DNA of 64,000 nt from Bacteroidota bacterium (GTDB taxonomy: Bacteria > Bacteroidota > Bacteroidia > Flavobacteriales_D > Sanyastnellaceae), in the NCBI GenBank assembly GCA_027624855.1, contig JAQBTQ010000005.1, forward strand, positions 1 through 64,000, given 5' to 3'. Of the stretch, positions 50,525-59,775 are shown in pieces (position 1 is the stretch's first letter; every line of letters starts with the position of its first letter). The notes under the pieces are model-generated. The model ran no database searches. It was not told where the DNA came from and worked only from the letters and a program-made list of their open reading frames with translations. Made by a program: the position numbers and the translations under genes.

Positions 50525-53329
50525 ATGCGAAACATTACGCTTTTTCTCGCCTTAATCACGGGTATAACCGTTCAAGCCCAATCGTTTTCAAATGCATCAT
50601 CTTCATTGCCGGATGCTTACCACAGCGGCAACTGTGTTGGATTTACTGATATGGACAACGATGGATACGATGATATCGTTGTTTTGGACGATTCGAAAAT
50701 TGTCAAGGTGTTGTACCAAGACGCTACAGGAGCATTCACTGAGGTGGACTATGGGAATGTCTCAAACAATAATCAGTGGGGAATGACCATCGGCGATTAT
50801 GATAACGATGGACACAAGGACGTTTTCTCCGGTGGAGCGTACGATGGAGTGCACATCAAGCACATCAATGCTGTAGGAGATTTTGTCTCTTTTGATCTGG
50901 ATAACGGATCCATGTTCATGCAAGCCTGCAATTTTGCGGACATTGACAACGACGGACAATTGGACGCATTTGGTTGTCATGATGATGCCTTGTCTCGCAT
51001 GTGGAAAGGCAATGGTGAGGCATTGGATTTTGATGCTGGACTCATCGATTTGACGAATTATGACTATTCAGAATATCCAAACACAGATCATAGTGGCAAT
51101 TACGGCACGGTCTTCAGTGATTTTGATAATGATGGTGACATTGATTTGACGATTGCGAAGTGTCGACAATTTGTGAATGATCCATTCGACCCGAGGAGGG
51201 TCAATCAAATTTGGTTAAACAATGGCGATGGCACTTGGTCGGAGGTCGCTGAAGAGCGGGGACTTGTGCTCAATGAACAAAGCTGGACGGTTGATTATGC
51301 TGACGTTGATAATGACGGTGATTGGGATTGTTTCCTGACCAATCATTCCACAACGATGAAGTTGCTTGAAAATGATGGGAATGGTTATTTCACGGACATC
51401 ACAGATGCCGCTGGCTTGAATTTTAGTGGATTTGCATTGCAGGCCAAATTGGCGGATTTCGACAATGACGGATTTGTTGATGTTTTGGTTTCAGGCGGTG
51501 TGCACCGTTACTATCGCAACAATGGAGACGGTACGTTCACACAAGACAATGCATTTACTGCAGGTGACACCATGCATAGTTTTGCAATCGGTGACGTCAA
51601 TCGGGATGGGGCAATCGATGTTTATGCGAGTTATGGGAATGGATACAATTCACCCGACGGGAATAATGCCGATATCTTATGGTTGAACAATGGAAATGAC
51701 AACCATTGGATTGCATTTGATTTGGAGGGGATTGAATCGAATAAAGACGCTGTAGGAGCCAAAGTCATTCTTACGGGTGCCTTTGGGACCATGATTCGGG
51801 AGGTTCGAGCAGGGGAGAGCTATGGAATCACCAACACGTTTGCCTGCATGTTCGGATTGGGAACCCATGATGCCGTTGAAGTTGCGACCATCAAATGGCC
51901 AAGTGGATTGGAAATCGTCATTGACAATCCGGCCATCGATCAATACCACAATTTGCTGGAAGCACCATGCGTGGCGGACATCGAATTGAGTTACCCAACA
52001 GAATTGACATTGTGTCCTGGCGAAACCTTGACCATTAGTGCTGTGGGAGATTTTGTCGAATACAATTGGTCTAACGGTGCGACTGAATCATCCATTGAGG
52101 TTGGAGAAGCAGGTGTTTATGGATTGACAGCATACGACGCAAATGGATGCGCTGCGGTTTCTGAGATGATTACGGTTGTGGTAACGGAAGCGGAGGCGCC
52201 AGAAATCACCGTTGTGGGAGAGCTCTCTTTTTGTGACGGAGGTTCGGTCGAATTCATAGGTCCCAATGGAGACGAGTGGACTTGGTCCAATGGAGAGACA
52301 ACCCAGAGCATCTCAGTAACAGAATCTGGGACTTATTCTTTGGTTTTAATCGACGCTTGTGGCAACGAAAATCCTTCTGAGGAATTTGTTGTGGAGGTTT
52401 TAACTGCTCCAGCTACGCCTGATATTACCTACCCAAGTGAGGTCAGTGCAGGTGAATTGGTAACCTTCACTTCTTCATCAGAAACGACCCACTGGTACGA
52501 CAGTGAAGCGGCTGCTGAGCCATTGGCCGTGGGATTGAGCTATGAGATGACCATCAATGAAACGACGACCCTTTGGGTAGAGGATGTGCAAACCTCTGGA
52601 TTGGTTGAGGCGACAGGTGGACGAACAGAAATGGGGCAAGGTCAATACCATGACAACAGTGTGCGATGGTTGTTGTTTGATGTCTATGAAGATGTGATCA
52701 TTCACTCAGTTGATGTTTTTGCGAATGGTGCAGGATTGAGAGAGATCGGGGTCATTGACAGCGAAGGGAATGTTTTGGTTTCGGGCGAATTCGATGTTCA
52801 AGATGGGCAGAATACTGTGATCCTTGATTTTGAAGTGCCAGCCGGAACGGGATATGGTTTGCGCTCATTCGATAACGATCCACAGCTTTGGCGTGATGGT
52901 ACGGGAACGGAAATGGCATATCCATACGAATTGGGTTCACTTGGCGCCATTACTCAAAGCACAGCAGGAGGGAACAATGCAACGAATTACTATTACTTCT
53001 TCTACAATTGGGTGGTGCAGACACCATCGGTTGGGTGTGCTTCGGAACGAATTCCTGTGATGGTTAACATCTTAGGATTGGATGAAAATGGTAAGGCTCC
53101 ATTCACTGTTTTCCCAAATCCATCCAACGGATGGGTACACGTTCAGTTCGATGGAATCGGAGGCAATGCAGCCTGGACTTTGACCAATGCAATGGGGCAG
53201 GTAGTCAATAAAGGCTTCATTCAGCCTGGATTGAATCGCCTTGATTGGACTGGACACGCAAAAGGCTATTATGTGATGCAGGTTTTGGACGGGGACGAGC
53301 AACAAGCCATCCAAATTATGATTGATTAA
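50525..53329 (+). CDS. FG-GAP/VCBS and UnbV-ASPIC repeat T9SS cargo protein (CRTAC1-like)
   Basis: A 934-residue secreted protein. ATG 50525 opens the signal peptide MRNITLFLALITGITVQAQ; an in-frame TTG at 50492 is rejected. Seven DxDNDGxxD loops (DMDNDGYDD, DYDNDGHKD, DIDNDGQLD, DFDNDGDID, DVDNDGDWD, DFDNDGFVD, DVNRDGAID) predict a seven-bladed, calcium-binding FG-GAP propeller (about 25-400). An UnbV/ASPIC domain follows (GAKVILTGAFGTMIREVRAG; IKWPSGLE), then two Ig-like domains (WSNGATESSI; WSNGETTQSI), a jelly-roll-like segment, and a type A T9SS sorting tail (FTVFPNPSNGWVHV). Probably an adhesin or extracellular binding protein. Monocistronic. Confidence 0.92.
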   Translation: MRNITLFLALITGITVQAQSFSNASSSLPDAYHSGNCVGFTDMDNDGYDDIVVLDDSKIVKVLYQDATGAFTEVDYGNVSNNNQWGMTIGDYDNDGHKDVFSGGAYDGVHIKHINAVGDFVSFDLDNGSMFMQACNFADIDNDGQLDAFGCHDDALSRMWKGNGEALDFDAGLIDLTNYDYSEYPNTDHSGNYGTVFSDFDNDGDIDLTIAKCRQFVNDPFDPRRVNQIWLNNGDGTWSEVAEERGLVLNEQSWTVDYADVDNDGDWDCFLTNHSTTMKLLENDGNGYFTDITDAAGLNFSGFALQAKLADFDNDGFVDVLVSGGVHRYYRNNGDGTFTQDNAFTAGDTMHSFAIGDVNRDGAIDVYASYGNGYNSPDGNNADILWLNNGNDNHWIAFDLEGIESNKDAVGAKVILTGAFGTMIREVRAGESYGITNTFACMFGLGTHDAVEVATIKWPSGLEIVIDNPAIDQYHNLLEAPCVADIELSYPTELTLCPGETLTISAVGDFVEYNWSNGATESSIEVGEAGVYGLTAYDANGCAAVSEMITVVVTEAEAPEITVVGELSFCDGGSVEFIGPNGDEWTWSNGETTQSISVTESGTYSLVLIDACGNENPSEEFVVEVLTAPATPDITYPSEVSAGELVTFTSSSETTHWYDSEAAAEPLAVGLSYEMTINETTTLWVEDVQTSGLVEATGGRTEMGQGQYHDNSVRWLLFDVYEDVIIHSVDVFANGAGLREIGVIDSEGNVLVSGEFDVQDGQNTVILDFEVPAGTGYGLRSFDNDPQLWRDGTGTEMAYPYELGSLGAITQSTAGGNNATNYYYFFYNWVVQTPSVGCASERIPVMVNILGLDENGKAPFTVFPNPSNGWVHVQFDGIGGNAAWTLTNAMGQVVNKGFIQPGLNRLDWTGHAKGYYVMQVLDGDEQQAIQIMID

Positions 53330-53350
53330 AAGATTAAACTTCGATAAAGA

Positions 53351-53377
53351 AAAGGCGGCCCTGTGGCCGCCTTTTTC
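53351..53377. terminator. Probably bidirectional terminator
   Basis: AAAGGCGGCC and GGCCGCCTTT arms around a short loop, with A and T runs on the two sides, between the convergent FG-GAP gene (stop 53329) and YigZ gene (stop 53376). Confidence 0.85.
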
Positions 53378-54005
53378 ATTTGCCCTCTGTCGACTGAGGA
53401 TCCTCAATAGGGCGGATTTCTATTCCAAAGATTGAGTTCATCTCATGATGAAAATCCATGGCCTTGGACTTTCTAATGCCAACCTGAATACGACAATCTA
53501 CAGTGAATTCTTGGTGCAATAATTGAGCAGAGTATTGCTCAATCATGGACATCGTGGTTCCAATGTGATCGAAAGGACATCGGACTTCGAAATGGTCATA
53601 GACCCACTGTTGAATGATGTTCGCGTTTTCGATTGCATCCAATGTTGCTTCTCGGTACGCTTCAATCAACCCGCTGACACCAAGCTTGGTTCCTCCAAAA
53701 TACCGCACCACTGCACCCATGCAATTTGTGAGCTCTTTCGATCGCAATGCACCCAAAATAGGCGGGCCTGCGCTGTTTGAAGGTTCTCCATCGTCAGATG
53801 CTCGCCAGATGATTCCATCAGGCTCCAGTCGGAAGGCATAGGCGCAGTGCCGTGCGTCATGGTATGTTTTTCGCAGTTGTTTGAGGTGACGTTGGACATC
53901 ATCTTCACTTTTTACCGGAAAAACAAACCCCAAATGTTTGGAGCCCTTCGCTTTGAAAATTCCCTGAGAACTGCTTTCTACCGTAAAAAACTGATCCGAT
54001 TTCAA
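53376..54005 (-). CDS. YigZ / IMPACT family protein
   Basis: A 209-residue member of the UPF0029/IMPACT family. The conserved segments are HDARHCAYAF, DDGEPSNSAGPPIL and VVRYFGGTKLGVSGL (about 100-115). The eukaryotic relative IMPACT modulates GCN2; bacterial members have been linked to translation but a reaction is not known. A C-terminal domain of about 70 residues follows. It lies 3 bp after the CapD-like gene and ends within the terminator region. Confidence 0.9.
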   Translation of the reverse strand: MKSDQFFTVESSSQGIFKAKGSKHLGFVFPVKSEDDVQRHLKQLRKTYHDARHCAYAFRLEPDGIIWRASDDGEPSNSAGPPILGALRSKELTNCMGAVVRYFGGTKLGVSGLIEAYREATLDAIENANIIQQWVYDHFEVRCPFDHIGTTMSMIEQYSAQLLHQEFTVDCRIQVGIRKSKAMDFHHEMNSIFGIEIRPIEDPQSTEGK

Positions 54006-54008
54006 AAG

Positions 54009-55853
54009 TCAAGCCTTGTATTCAGGAATGAGTGAGGCAAGCAGTTCTCGGGTTCCTTGGTGATTTCCTTTTTGTTCAGCTAACACACCGATGCTTTGCA
54101 AATTCTCTGCAGTTAGTGATTCGGGAGTTTGTGCACACATGATTTTTGGATGGTGCGTTGGTAACAACTCTTCTTTACTGGATAACAGTTCTTCATGCAT
54201 TTTCTCTCCTGGCCTCAATCCTGTTATAGCGATTTCGATGTCTTTGTCGACCGTGAGGCCAGCCAGTGCAATCATCTTCTTGGCTAAATCGAGGATTCGA
54301 ATGGATTCCCCCATATCAAAGACGTAAACTTTGTTTTGGTCTTTAAGTCCAGAAGCTTCAAGTACCAGAGAAACAGCCTCTGGAATGGTCATGAAATAGC
54401 GGGTAACTTCAGAATCTGTGACGGTAACTGGACCGCCGCGTTCAATTTGTTGCTTAAACAGAGGTATAACGGATCCATTACTCCCTAACACATTTCCAAA
54501 CCGCGTGATGACGCATTCGGTTTTTGAAGTGTTGATTCCATTCAAAACCAGCAACTCAGCCAATCGCTTGGTGCACCCCATGACGCTCGTGGGATTGACA
54601 GCTTTGTCCGTCGAGATCATTACGAATTTGGCGCATTGGGCGCGGATGGCCGCATCCAACACCCGTTGGGTTCCAAGGACATTCGTTTCAAAGGCCTGCC
54701 AAGGCTGATATTCCATCAAAGGAACATGCTTGTAGGCTGCCGCGTGAAAAACAATATGCGGTTGAAATTCTTCAAGCGTTTTTCGAATTTGTTCTTGGTC
54801 TCGTATATCACCAACTTGCAAATTCACGCGTTCTCGAATCCCGAGCTGCACCAATTCCAGGTGCAAGTCATGCAGGGGAGTTTCTGCTTGATCAATTGCG
54901 AGCAGAGCTTCAGGCCTATGCTCAAGCACTTGACGCACAATCTCGGATCCAATTGAGCCGGCAGCACCGGTAACGCAAATTCTTTTTCCCTGGATGCTTT
55001 GTTTTGCAACTTCTGGGGCGAGTTTGATCGGTTCACGTCCCAGGAGATCTTCAATGTTCAATTCGCGAATTTGACCGATGGATAACTCTCCGTTGATCCA
55101 ACGGTCTACGGGGGGCACATCCAAGGGCCTAACTCCATGTTTTAATGCTACATCGACCATTTGCCTTCGTCGCTCACGCGATAGGTGCTGAATACTGAGA
55201 ATCAACCGGTCGATTCGTCCGTTCCGGAAAAGAAGCTCTGCCTCTGAAGCTGAGACAATGTCCACGCCTTCCAATTTCTTTCCGACTTTGTTTCGGTCGT
55301 CATCTATGAATGCAACCACTCGCATGCTTTGTTCGCCCAATGCTCTATCTATGCTTTGCTTGGCGATGAGCCCAGCTTCGCCTGCACCAAAAATGGCCAC
55401 TGGGATTTGGGTTCCTGGCAACCTTCTATTGTACAGATAGAGCCATTTTACGACTGCCCTTGAGGCAATCATGCTGCCGGTCGTTATGAACAATTCGATA
55501 CCAATGATTGAAAATGGGATCAAATACAGTCCGTTTCCCCAATTTGCGTTGACAAGATTTGCCAGTACAAATACTCCAGAACCGGCAAGATTTGCAATTA
55601 CGATTCGACGTGCATCAGCCAAACCGGTATGTCGGATGATTCCAGCACCGGTCTTGAGTAGGATGAACATGCTACCTCGGGTAATGAAAAACCAGGGCAG
55701 AAAATGAGTCCAGACTTGCCACTCGTGAATGGGAATATTGAATTCAAACCGCAACAAGGCCGCGACAAACAAAGCACAGAAAGCAATCGCGCAATCGATT
55801 CCAGTGATGATCCAGCGTGGCGCGTGTTGTTGGGGTAGGATCCGATTGAGCAT
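54009..55853 (-). CDS. CapD/FlaA1-type nucleotide-sugar 4,6-dehydratase, membrane-bound
   Basis: A 614-residue inner-membrane enzyme that dehydrates UDP-N-acetylhexosamines for surface polysaccharide or glycan synthesis. Four membrane helices (~15-140), a first Rossmann domain (VAIFGAGEAGLIAKQ), then the catalytic SDR domain with GAAGSIGSEIVRQ (about 295-307), the STDKAVNPTSVMGCTKRLAE segment, in which Met replaces the usual active-site Tyr as in this family, and GLRPGEKMHEELL. T9SS cargo can be attached to A-LPS-type glycans in other bacteria, so a role in cell-surface glycan supply is a reasonable context. Downstream of porT by 13 bp. Confidence 0.92.
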   Translation of the reverse strand: MLNRILPQQHAPRWIITGIDCAIAFCALFVAALLRFEFNIPIHEWQVWTHFLPWFFITRGSMFILLKTGAGIIRHTGLADARRIVIANLAGSGVFVLANLVNANWGNGLYLIPFSIIGIELFITTGSMIASRAVVKWLYLYNRRLPGTQIPVAIFGAGEAGLIAKQSIDRALGEQSMRVVAFIDDDRNKVGKKLEGVDIVSASEAELLFRNGRIDRLILSIQHLSRERRRQMVDVALKHGVRPLDVPPVDRWINGELSIGQIRELNIEDLLGREPIKLAPEVAKQSIQGKRICVTGAAGSIGSEIVRQVLEHRPEALLAIDQAETPLHDLHLELVQLGIRERVNLQVGDIRDQEQIRKTLEEFQPHIVFHAAAYKHVPLMEYQPWQAFETNVLGTQRVLDAAIRAQCAKFVMISTDKAVNPTSVMGCTKRLAELLVLNGINTSKTECVITRFGNVLGSNGSVIPLFKQQIERGGPVTVTDSEVTRYFMTIPEAVSLVLEASGLKDQNKVYVFDMGESIRILDLAKKMIALAGLTVDKDIEIAITGLRPGEKMHEELLSSKEELLPTHHPKIMCAQTPESLTAENLQSIGVLAEQKGNHQGTRELLASLIPEYKA

Positions 55854-55866
55854 ATCCGTTTTGGGG

Positions 55867-56619
55867 TCAGCCTTCGAACAAAAGCGACAAAATAAAAGAG
55901 CGCGTTCTCAGGGATTGCAGAGGCGCTGAATAACGGCTGTCGTCTTGAATTAAGATGTTTCGATTGCCTAACTCAAACTTTCCTTCCACGCTAAACTTGA
56001 AGAATGGCAGGAAAAAGTCCATGCCTGCTCCAATATCAATCGAGGAATTACCTGATTCTAGACGAAGAATGAAATCGCTTTGGAGCTGTTGATTGGTTTC
56101 TTCCTGTGACTGCATGTCCTTGCTCACTTTTCCGCCAATCAAAGCATAAGCTGCAAAGTTGCCAACTCGATTTGTCCTCAATTTCATCATCAGTGGAAAA
56201 TCGAGGTAAACCGATTCCGTTCGTTTCACCTTGAAGTCTTTTTCTCCATCTTTTAAAAATCGATATTCGAGGGCTCGATCCTGGAATGAAAGCCCCGGCA
56301 AGAATCGAAAGTGTAAGTTTTTGTTGACGTCAAACGATGAAACCAATGCCAAGTTGAAACCCGCTTGTGGTTGGTTGATAATCCCTTGAAGGCTGTCAGC
56401 AAAAGAAAAATCTGGTGTGAGCACCATATTGAAGTCAGAGGTATTCCCTGAAATAGCAAATCCAAAATGGTATTTTTTCGCATCGAACGATGCCAAATTT
56501 TTCCTCACTTGTTGTGCGCTTAAATCCTTGGTGAAAAAGCTCAACACGAATACCAACAAGAATAGGAAACAGTGTTTTTTTCGTCCAGTGAAGTGGTAGT
56601 GGAACATGTTCATAGGCAT
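55867..56619 (-). CDS. porT: PorT family outer-membrane beta-barrel protein of the T9SS
   Basis: A 250-residue outer-membrane protein of the PorT/SprT family, one of the genes needed for type IX secretion. A signal sequence (HCFLFLLVFVLSFFTKDLSA-Q) is preceded by a basic stretch; starts at 56619 or the Met at 56607 are both possible. Beta strands alternate through YHFGFAISGNTSDFNM, FRFLPGLSFQDRALEY and YLDFPLMMKLRTNRVGN, ending with FILSLLFEG as a terminal strand. The role is known from genetics in Porphyromonas and Flavobacterium; its exact function in the machine is not settled. It is flanked by CapD-like and DUF4199-like genes. Confidence 0.85.
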   Translation of the reverse strand: MPMNMFHYHFTGRKKHCFLFLLVFVLSFFTKDLSAQQVRKNLASFDAKKYHFGFAISGNTSDFNMVLTPDFSFADSLQGIINQPQAGFNLALVSSFDVNKNLHFRFLPGLSFQDRALEYRFLKDGEKDFKVKRTESVYLDFPLMMKLRTNRVGNFAAYALIGGKVSKDMQSQEETNQQLQSDFILRLESGNSSIDIGAGMDFFLPFFKFSVEGKFELGNRNILIQDDSRYSAPLQSLRTRSFILSLLFEG

Positions 56620-56659
56620 CTATGTAAAACTACAAACGAAAAAAACGCCTTGGTATTTC

Positions 56660-57241
56660 TCATGGTGTATTCCCCCAAATTTTTGGCATGATCACAGAAA
56701 AAATCGCTGATAGGATCAGTGCAATGCTGGTCCATCCGAATCCTGCAAATGCGAAAAACATTTGGGGAGAGAGGATGGAGTTCGTTCCATCTGTGGCTTC
56801 ATCAATGCAAAAATCAATAATCGCTTGAGTTTCCATCCCTTTGAGTTCAGGGTGGTCTTCGAGGTAAGATTTCAGCTTTTCTGGATCGCTGAATTCACTG
56901 GGAATCGCGTCCTGAATCCATTCGATTCGATCAGCCTTGAGCTTTTCAACGTTTTCCGGAACCAAATAGAAGTACCAAATCCCCATGGTAAGCACCAAGG
57001 TGACTGCAAATGAAATCACTATTCGACTGGTGATTTTGAAACGGTTTAGAAAACCGACTTCAACACCAGGTTGATTCAAAGACTCAAACGCTGCAACCGC
57101 CGCAACGATGGTCATGAATGCGAGGTTGACAAGGAAACCAATCTTATAAGAATCTTCAATGCTCCATGTTCCCAGGCCAAGCCATTTAATGAGTACCCAA
57201 CAAAGGATTCCCATGATGATGATAACAGTGCTTCTAGCCAT
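56660..57241 (-). CDS. DUF4199-like four-helix membrane protein
   Basis: A 193-residue integral membrane protein with four hydrophobic segments ([79 protein letters not shown]) and a soluble loop between the third and fourth (about 115-160). The pattern, with ...[19 protein letters not shown]... in the loop, resembles DUF4199. Its ATG overlaps the rho stop by 8 bp, so it is probably translated from the rho mRNA. Function unknown. Confidence 0.6.
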   Translation of the reverse strand: MARSTVIIIMGILCWVLIKWLGLGTWSIEDSYKIGFLVNLAFMTIVAAVAAFESLNQPGVEVGFLNRFKITSRIVISFAVTLVLTMGIWYFYLVPENVEKLKADRIEWIQDAIPSEFSDPEKLKSYLEDHPELKGMETQAIIDFCIDEATDGTNSILSPQMFFAFAGFGWTSIALILSAIFSVIMPKIWGNTP

Positions 57242-59039
57242 TCATTGAAGAAAGGAATTCCTCATTGCTTCGTGTTTGCTCCATGCGCTCTTTCATGAAT
57301 TCCATGGCCTCGACAGGGTTCATGTCGGCCAAGTGCTTGCGGAGAATCCAAATGCGTTGAAGTGTCTCTTTGTCTAGCAATAAATCTTCTCTTCGCGTGC
57401 CTGAAGTGAGAATATCAATTGCTGGGAAGATCCTTCGGTTCGAGATTCGTCGATCCAATTGGAGTTCCATGTTACCGGTGCCTTTGAATTCTTCGAAGAT
57501 TACTTCGTCCATTTTTGACCCGGTCTCTGTTAACGCCGTTGCGATAATCGAAAGTGACCCACCATTTTCGATGTTCCTAGCAGCCCCGAAGAAGCGTTTC
57601 GGCTTTTGTAATGCATTGGCCTCAACACCACCACTCAGAATTTTCCCTGAGCTTGGTGAAACCGTATTGTAAGCCCTGGCCAAACGGGTGATGGAATCCA
57701 ATAGAATGCAGACATCATGTCCACATTCGACCATTCGTTTGGCTTTTTCCAAAACGAGATTTGCGATTCGAACATGGCGGTCAGCAGGTTCATCAAATGT
57801 TGATGCGATCACTTCAGCATTGACACTGCGCTTCATATCCGTGACTTCCTCAGGTCTTTCATCGATGAGCAAAATGAGTAGGTACACCTCAGGATGATTC
57901 AAGGCGATGGCATTGGCCACATCCTTCAAAAGGGTTGTTTTTCCTGTTTTGGGCTGAGAAACCAACATTCCCCGTTGTCCCTTACCTACAGGTGCAAACA
58001 AATCCATTAAACGCGTACTGATGCTACCACCGCGTGTACTCAGATTGAATCGCTCTTGTGGGAAGAGGGGGGTAAGGAATTTAAAAGGTATGCGATCCCT
58101 GACCCATTCTGGTGAACGGCCGTTGATGCTCATGACATCAATCAAGGGATAGAATTTCTCTCCAATTCTCGGAGGTCGAACTTTTGCAATGACGGTGTCT
58201 CCCGTTTGCAACGAGAATTGCTTGATTTGTTTTGATGTCACGTAGACATCATCAGGTGAATTGAGGTAGTTGTAATCCGCTGACCTTAAAAAACCATATC
58301 CCTCTTGTTGGATTTCGAGCACACCTTCTGCGGTGATAATGCCATCAAAATTGAATCCATGTTCTTCGGGTTCACTCAAAAACCGTTCCTTGCGATCGTT
58401 GCGTCTGTCATTTCTTCGATCTCCACGTTCACCCCGTTCACCCCGTTCAACCCGTTCTCCGCGTTGATCGTTTCGTCGGTCATTGCGCTGATCGTTCCGT
58501 CGGTCATTTCGCTGATCGCTTCGTCGGTCATTTCGCTGATCGTTTCGTCGGTCTCCATTCCGTTCATTCCGGTTTGCATCCCGTTCTTCTTCGTTTGAGT
58601 TTGTGTCAGCACCCGCCTTGGATGATTCAGCATCTCCTCCTTGATCTTGCGCCATTTTTCGACGCGCTCGACGCTCCCGAATTGCGTCTCCAGGCCTTCT
58701 TTCACCTTTATCGGACTGAGTATTCTCGTCTTTAGTGTTTGAGCTTTTTGACTCTGACCCTTCAGATTCTGTTCCTGAATTGCGAGGTTTCCGATCGGAT
58801 GGGCTTTTTCTAGCGGCTGCTCCTTTCGCATTACGACCTGCAGTCTGGTTGGAATCTTTTGCAGCTTTTTCTCTAGCTTGAGGTTTGTTCCCGGCGCCAG
58901 GTTGCAAGGCTTGCTCATCGAGGATGCTGTATACAAGGTCTTGCTTTTTCAATTTCTCAGCTCGCGTTACTCCAAGCTGCTTTGCGATCTCCTTCAATTC
59001 AGGAACTTTTTTCGCGTTTAATTCTATGATGTCGTACAT
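57234..59039 (-). CDS. rho: Transcription termination factor Rho with long disordered insert
   Basis: A 601-residue hexameric RNA helicase that ends transcription. Rho_N SAP-like domain at 1-45 ([20 protein letters not shown]). Residues ~50-225 are a low-complexity insert rich in Arg, Asn, Asp, Gln and Glu, including a run of RNDQRNDRR octamers and [12 protein letters not shown]. The cold-shock-like RNA-binding domain follows ([15 protein letters not shown]), then the motor: Walker [14 protein letters not shown], Walker [14 protein letters not shown], and Q/R loops [21 protein letters not shown]. Such inserts are known in Bacteroidota Rho and can promote RNA binding or phase separation. Upstream lies a TCATTC palindromic cluster. 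Confidence 0.95.
   Translation of the reverse strand: MYDIIELNAKKVPELKEIAKQLGVTRAEKLKKQDLVYSILDEQALQPGAGNKPQAREKAAKDSNQTAGRNAKGAAARKSPSDRKPRNSGTESEGSESKSSNTKDENTQSDKGERRPGDAIRERRARRKMAQDQGGDAESSKAGADTNSNEEERDANRNERNGDRRNDQRNDRRSDQRNDRRNDQRNDRRNDQRGERVERGERGERGDRRNDRRNDRKERFLSEPEEHGFNFDGIITAEGVLEIQQEGYGFLRSADYNYLNSPDDVYVTSKQIKQFSLQTGDTVIAKVRPPRIGEKFYPLIDVMSINGRSPEWVRDRIPFKFLTPLFPQERFNLSTRGGSISTRLMDLFAPVGKGQRGMLVSQPKTGKTTLLKDVANAIALNHPEVYLLILLIDERPEEVTDMKRSVNAEVIASTFDEPADRHVRIANLVLEKAKRMVECGHDVCILLDSITRLARAYNTVSPSSGKILSGGVEANALQKPKRFFGAARNIENGGSLSIIATALTETGSKMDEVIFEEFKGTGNMELQLDRRISNRRIFPAIDILTSGTRREDLLLDKETLQRIWILRKHLADMNPVEAMEFMKERMEQTRSNEEFLSSMNG
58462..58557 (-). repeat. 24-bp coding tandem repeat within rho
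   Basis: Four near-identical 24-bp units (start positions 58462, 58486, 58510, 58534) with plus-strand core CGCTGATCG.TTCGTCGGTC. They encode the eight-residue R-N-D-Q-R-N-D-R unit of the Rho insert. Confidence 0.9.
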
Positions 59040-59097
59040 CCAGTTAATGAATGGTTAGTTTTTTGAAAGTCATTGTAAAGTCTGCAACCCATCCATG

Positions 59098-59116
59098 TCA
59101 TTCGAATGAATCATTC
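59098..59116. promoter_or_regulatory. Triple TCATTC half-site upstream of rho
   Basis: TCATTC-GAATGA-A-TCATTC: a perfect 12-bp palindrome (59098-59109) overlapped by a second one (59104-59116), 59-77 bp before the rho ATG. It reads like a possible operator; no known factor can be assigned. Confidence 0.35.
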
Positions 59117-59213
59117 ACCAGGAAGTCATGGGGGAGTTTTTTATTTCGTACTTGTTAAGTGCGAACTACTGCGTGTTGCAGGACAGTGCAATGATAAGAA
59201 ATAATTGCTTGGT

Positions 59214-59738
59214 TCATGCATTTTTTAATCGATTCCCCAATTCAATGACCCGCATGTTGTGAATGGTACCATCGCTCACTTCGAATCGCAGTAAGGTCCG
59301 TTTGTGATGAAAGCCATGAAAACCGGCAGCTCCTGGATTGAGGTAAAGTCCGCCGAAGCTTGCATCACGGGTGATTTTGAGCAAATGGCTGTGCCCACAA
59401 ATGAAGACATCGGGCCTCAATTGACCCAATTGGTCACGCACGCCTTTTGCATATCGATTAGGTCTCCCTCCAATATGCTGCATCAAAAAGGAAATCCCGT
59501 CGATGCTCCATTGAAGCATTTCTGAAGTTTCAGATCGAATTTGGGAATCATCAATGTTTCCAAAAACAATCCGTGTCTTGGTCAGTGCTAGTTGGTTCAT
59601 GTGATCAATCAAATCAATCCGTCCAATGTCTCCTGCATGCCAAATCTCATGGCATCCTTGGAGGTGGTGATCCATTCGTTCGTCCCAGTGCCCATGAGTG
59701 TCAGACAACAATCCTATGTGTACGATCTTTTTCGGCAT
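59214..59738 (-). CDS. YfcE/MJ0936-type metallophosphoesterase
   Basis: A 174-residue calcineurin-like phosphodiesterase. Metal-binding motifs are in order: GLLSDTHGHWD (about 8-18), WHAGDIG, FGNIDD, FICGHSHLL and LNPGAAG. Members hydrolyse phosphodiesters, including cyclic or nucleotide substrates; the physiological substrate is unknown. It is divergent from the porE-like gene; only 37 bp lie between the two starts. The ~170 bp gap downstream of its stop holds the TCATTC cluster upstream of rho. Confidence 0.9.
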   Translation of the reverse strand: MPKKIVHIGLLSDTHGHWDERMDHHLQGCHEIWHAGDIGRIDLIDHMNQLALTKTRIVFGNIDDSQIRSETSEMLQWSIDGISFLMQHIGGRPNRYAKGVRDQLGQLRPDVFICGHSHLLKITRDASFGGLYLNPGAAGFHGFHHKRTLLRFEVSDGTIHNMRVIELGNRLKNA

Positions 59739-59775
59739 GATGGTTGAATCGAGAGAGAAGAACTACCTTCGATGC

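Noticed and set aside
58462-58557. Short regularly spaced repeat as a CRISPR array
   Set aside because: The units are directly contiguous without unique spacers and encode the Rho insert in frame.
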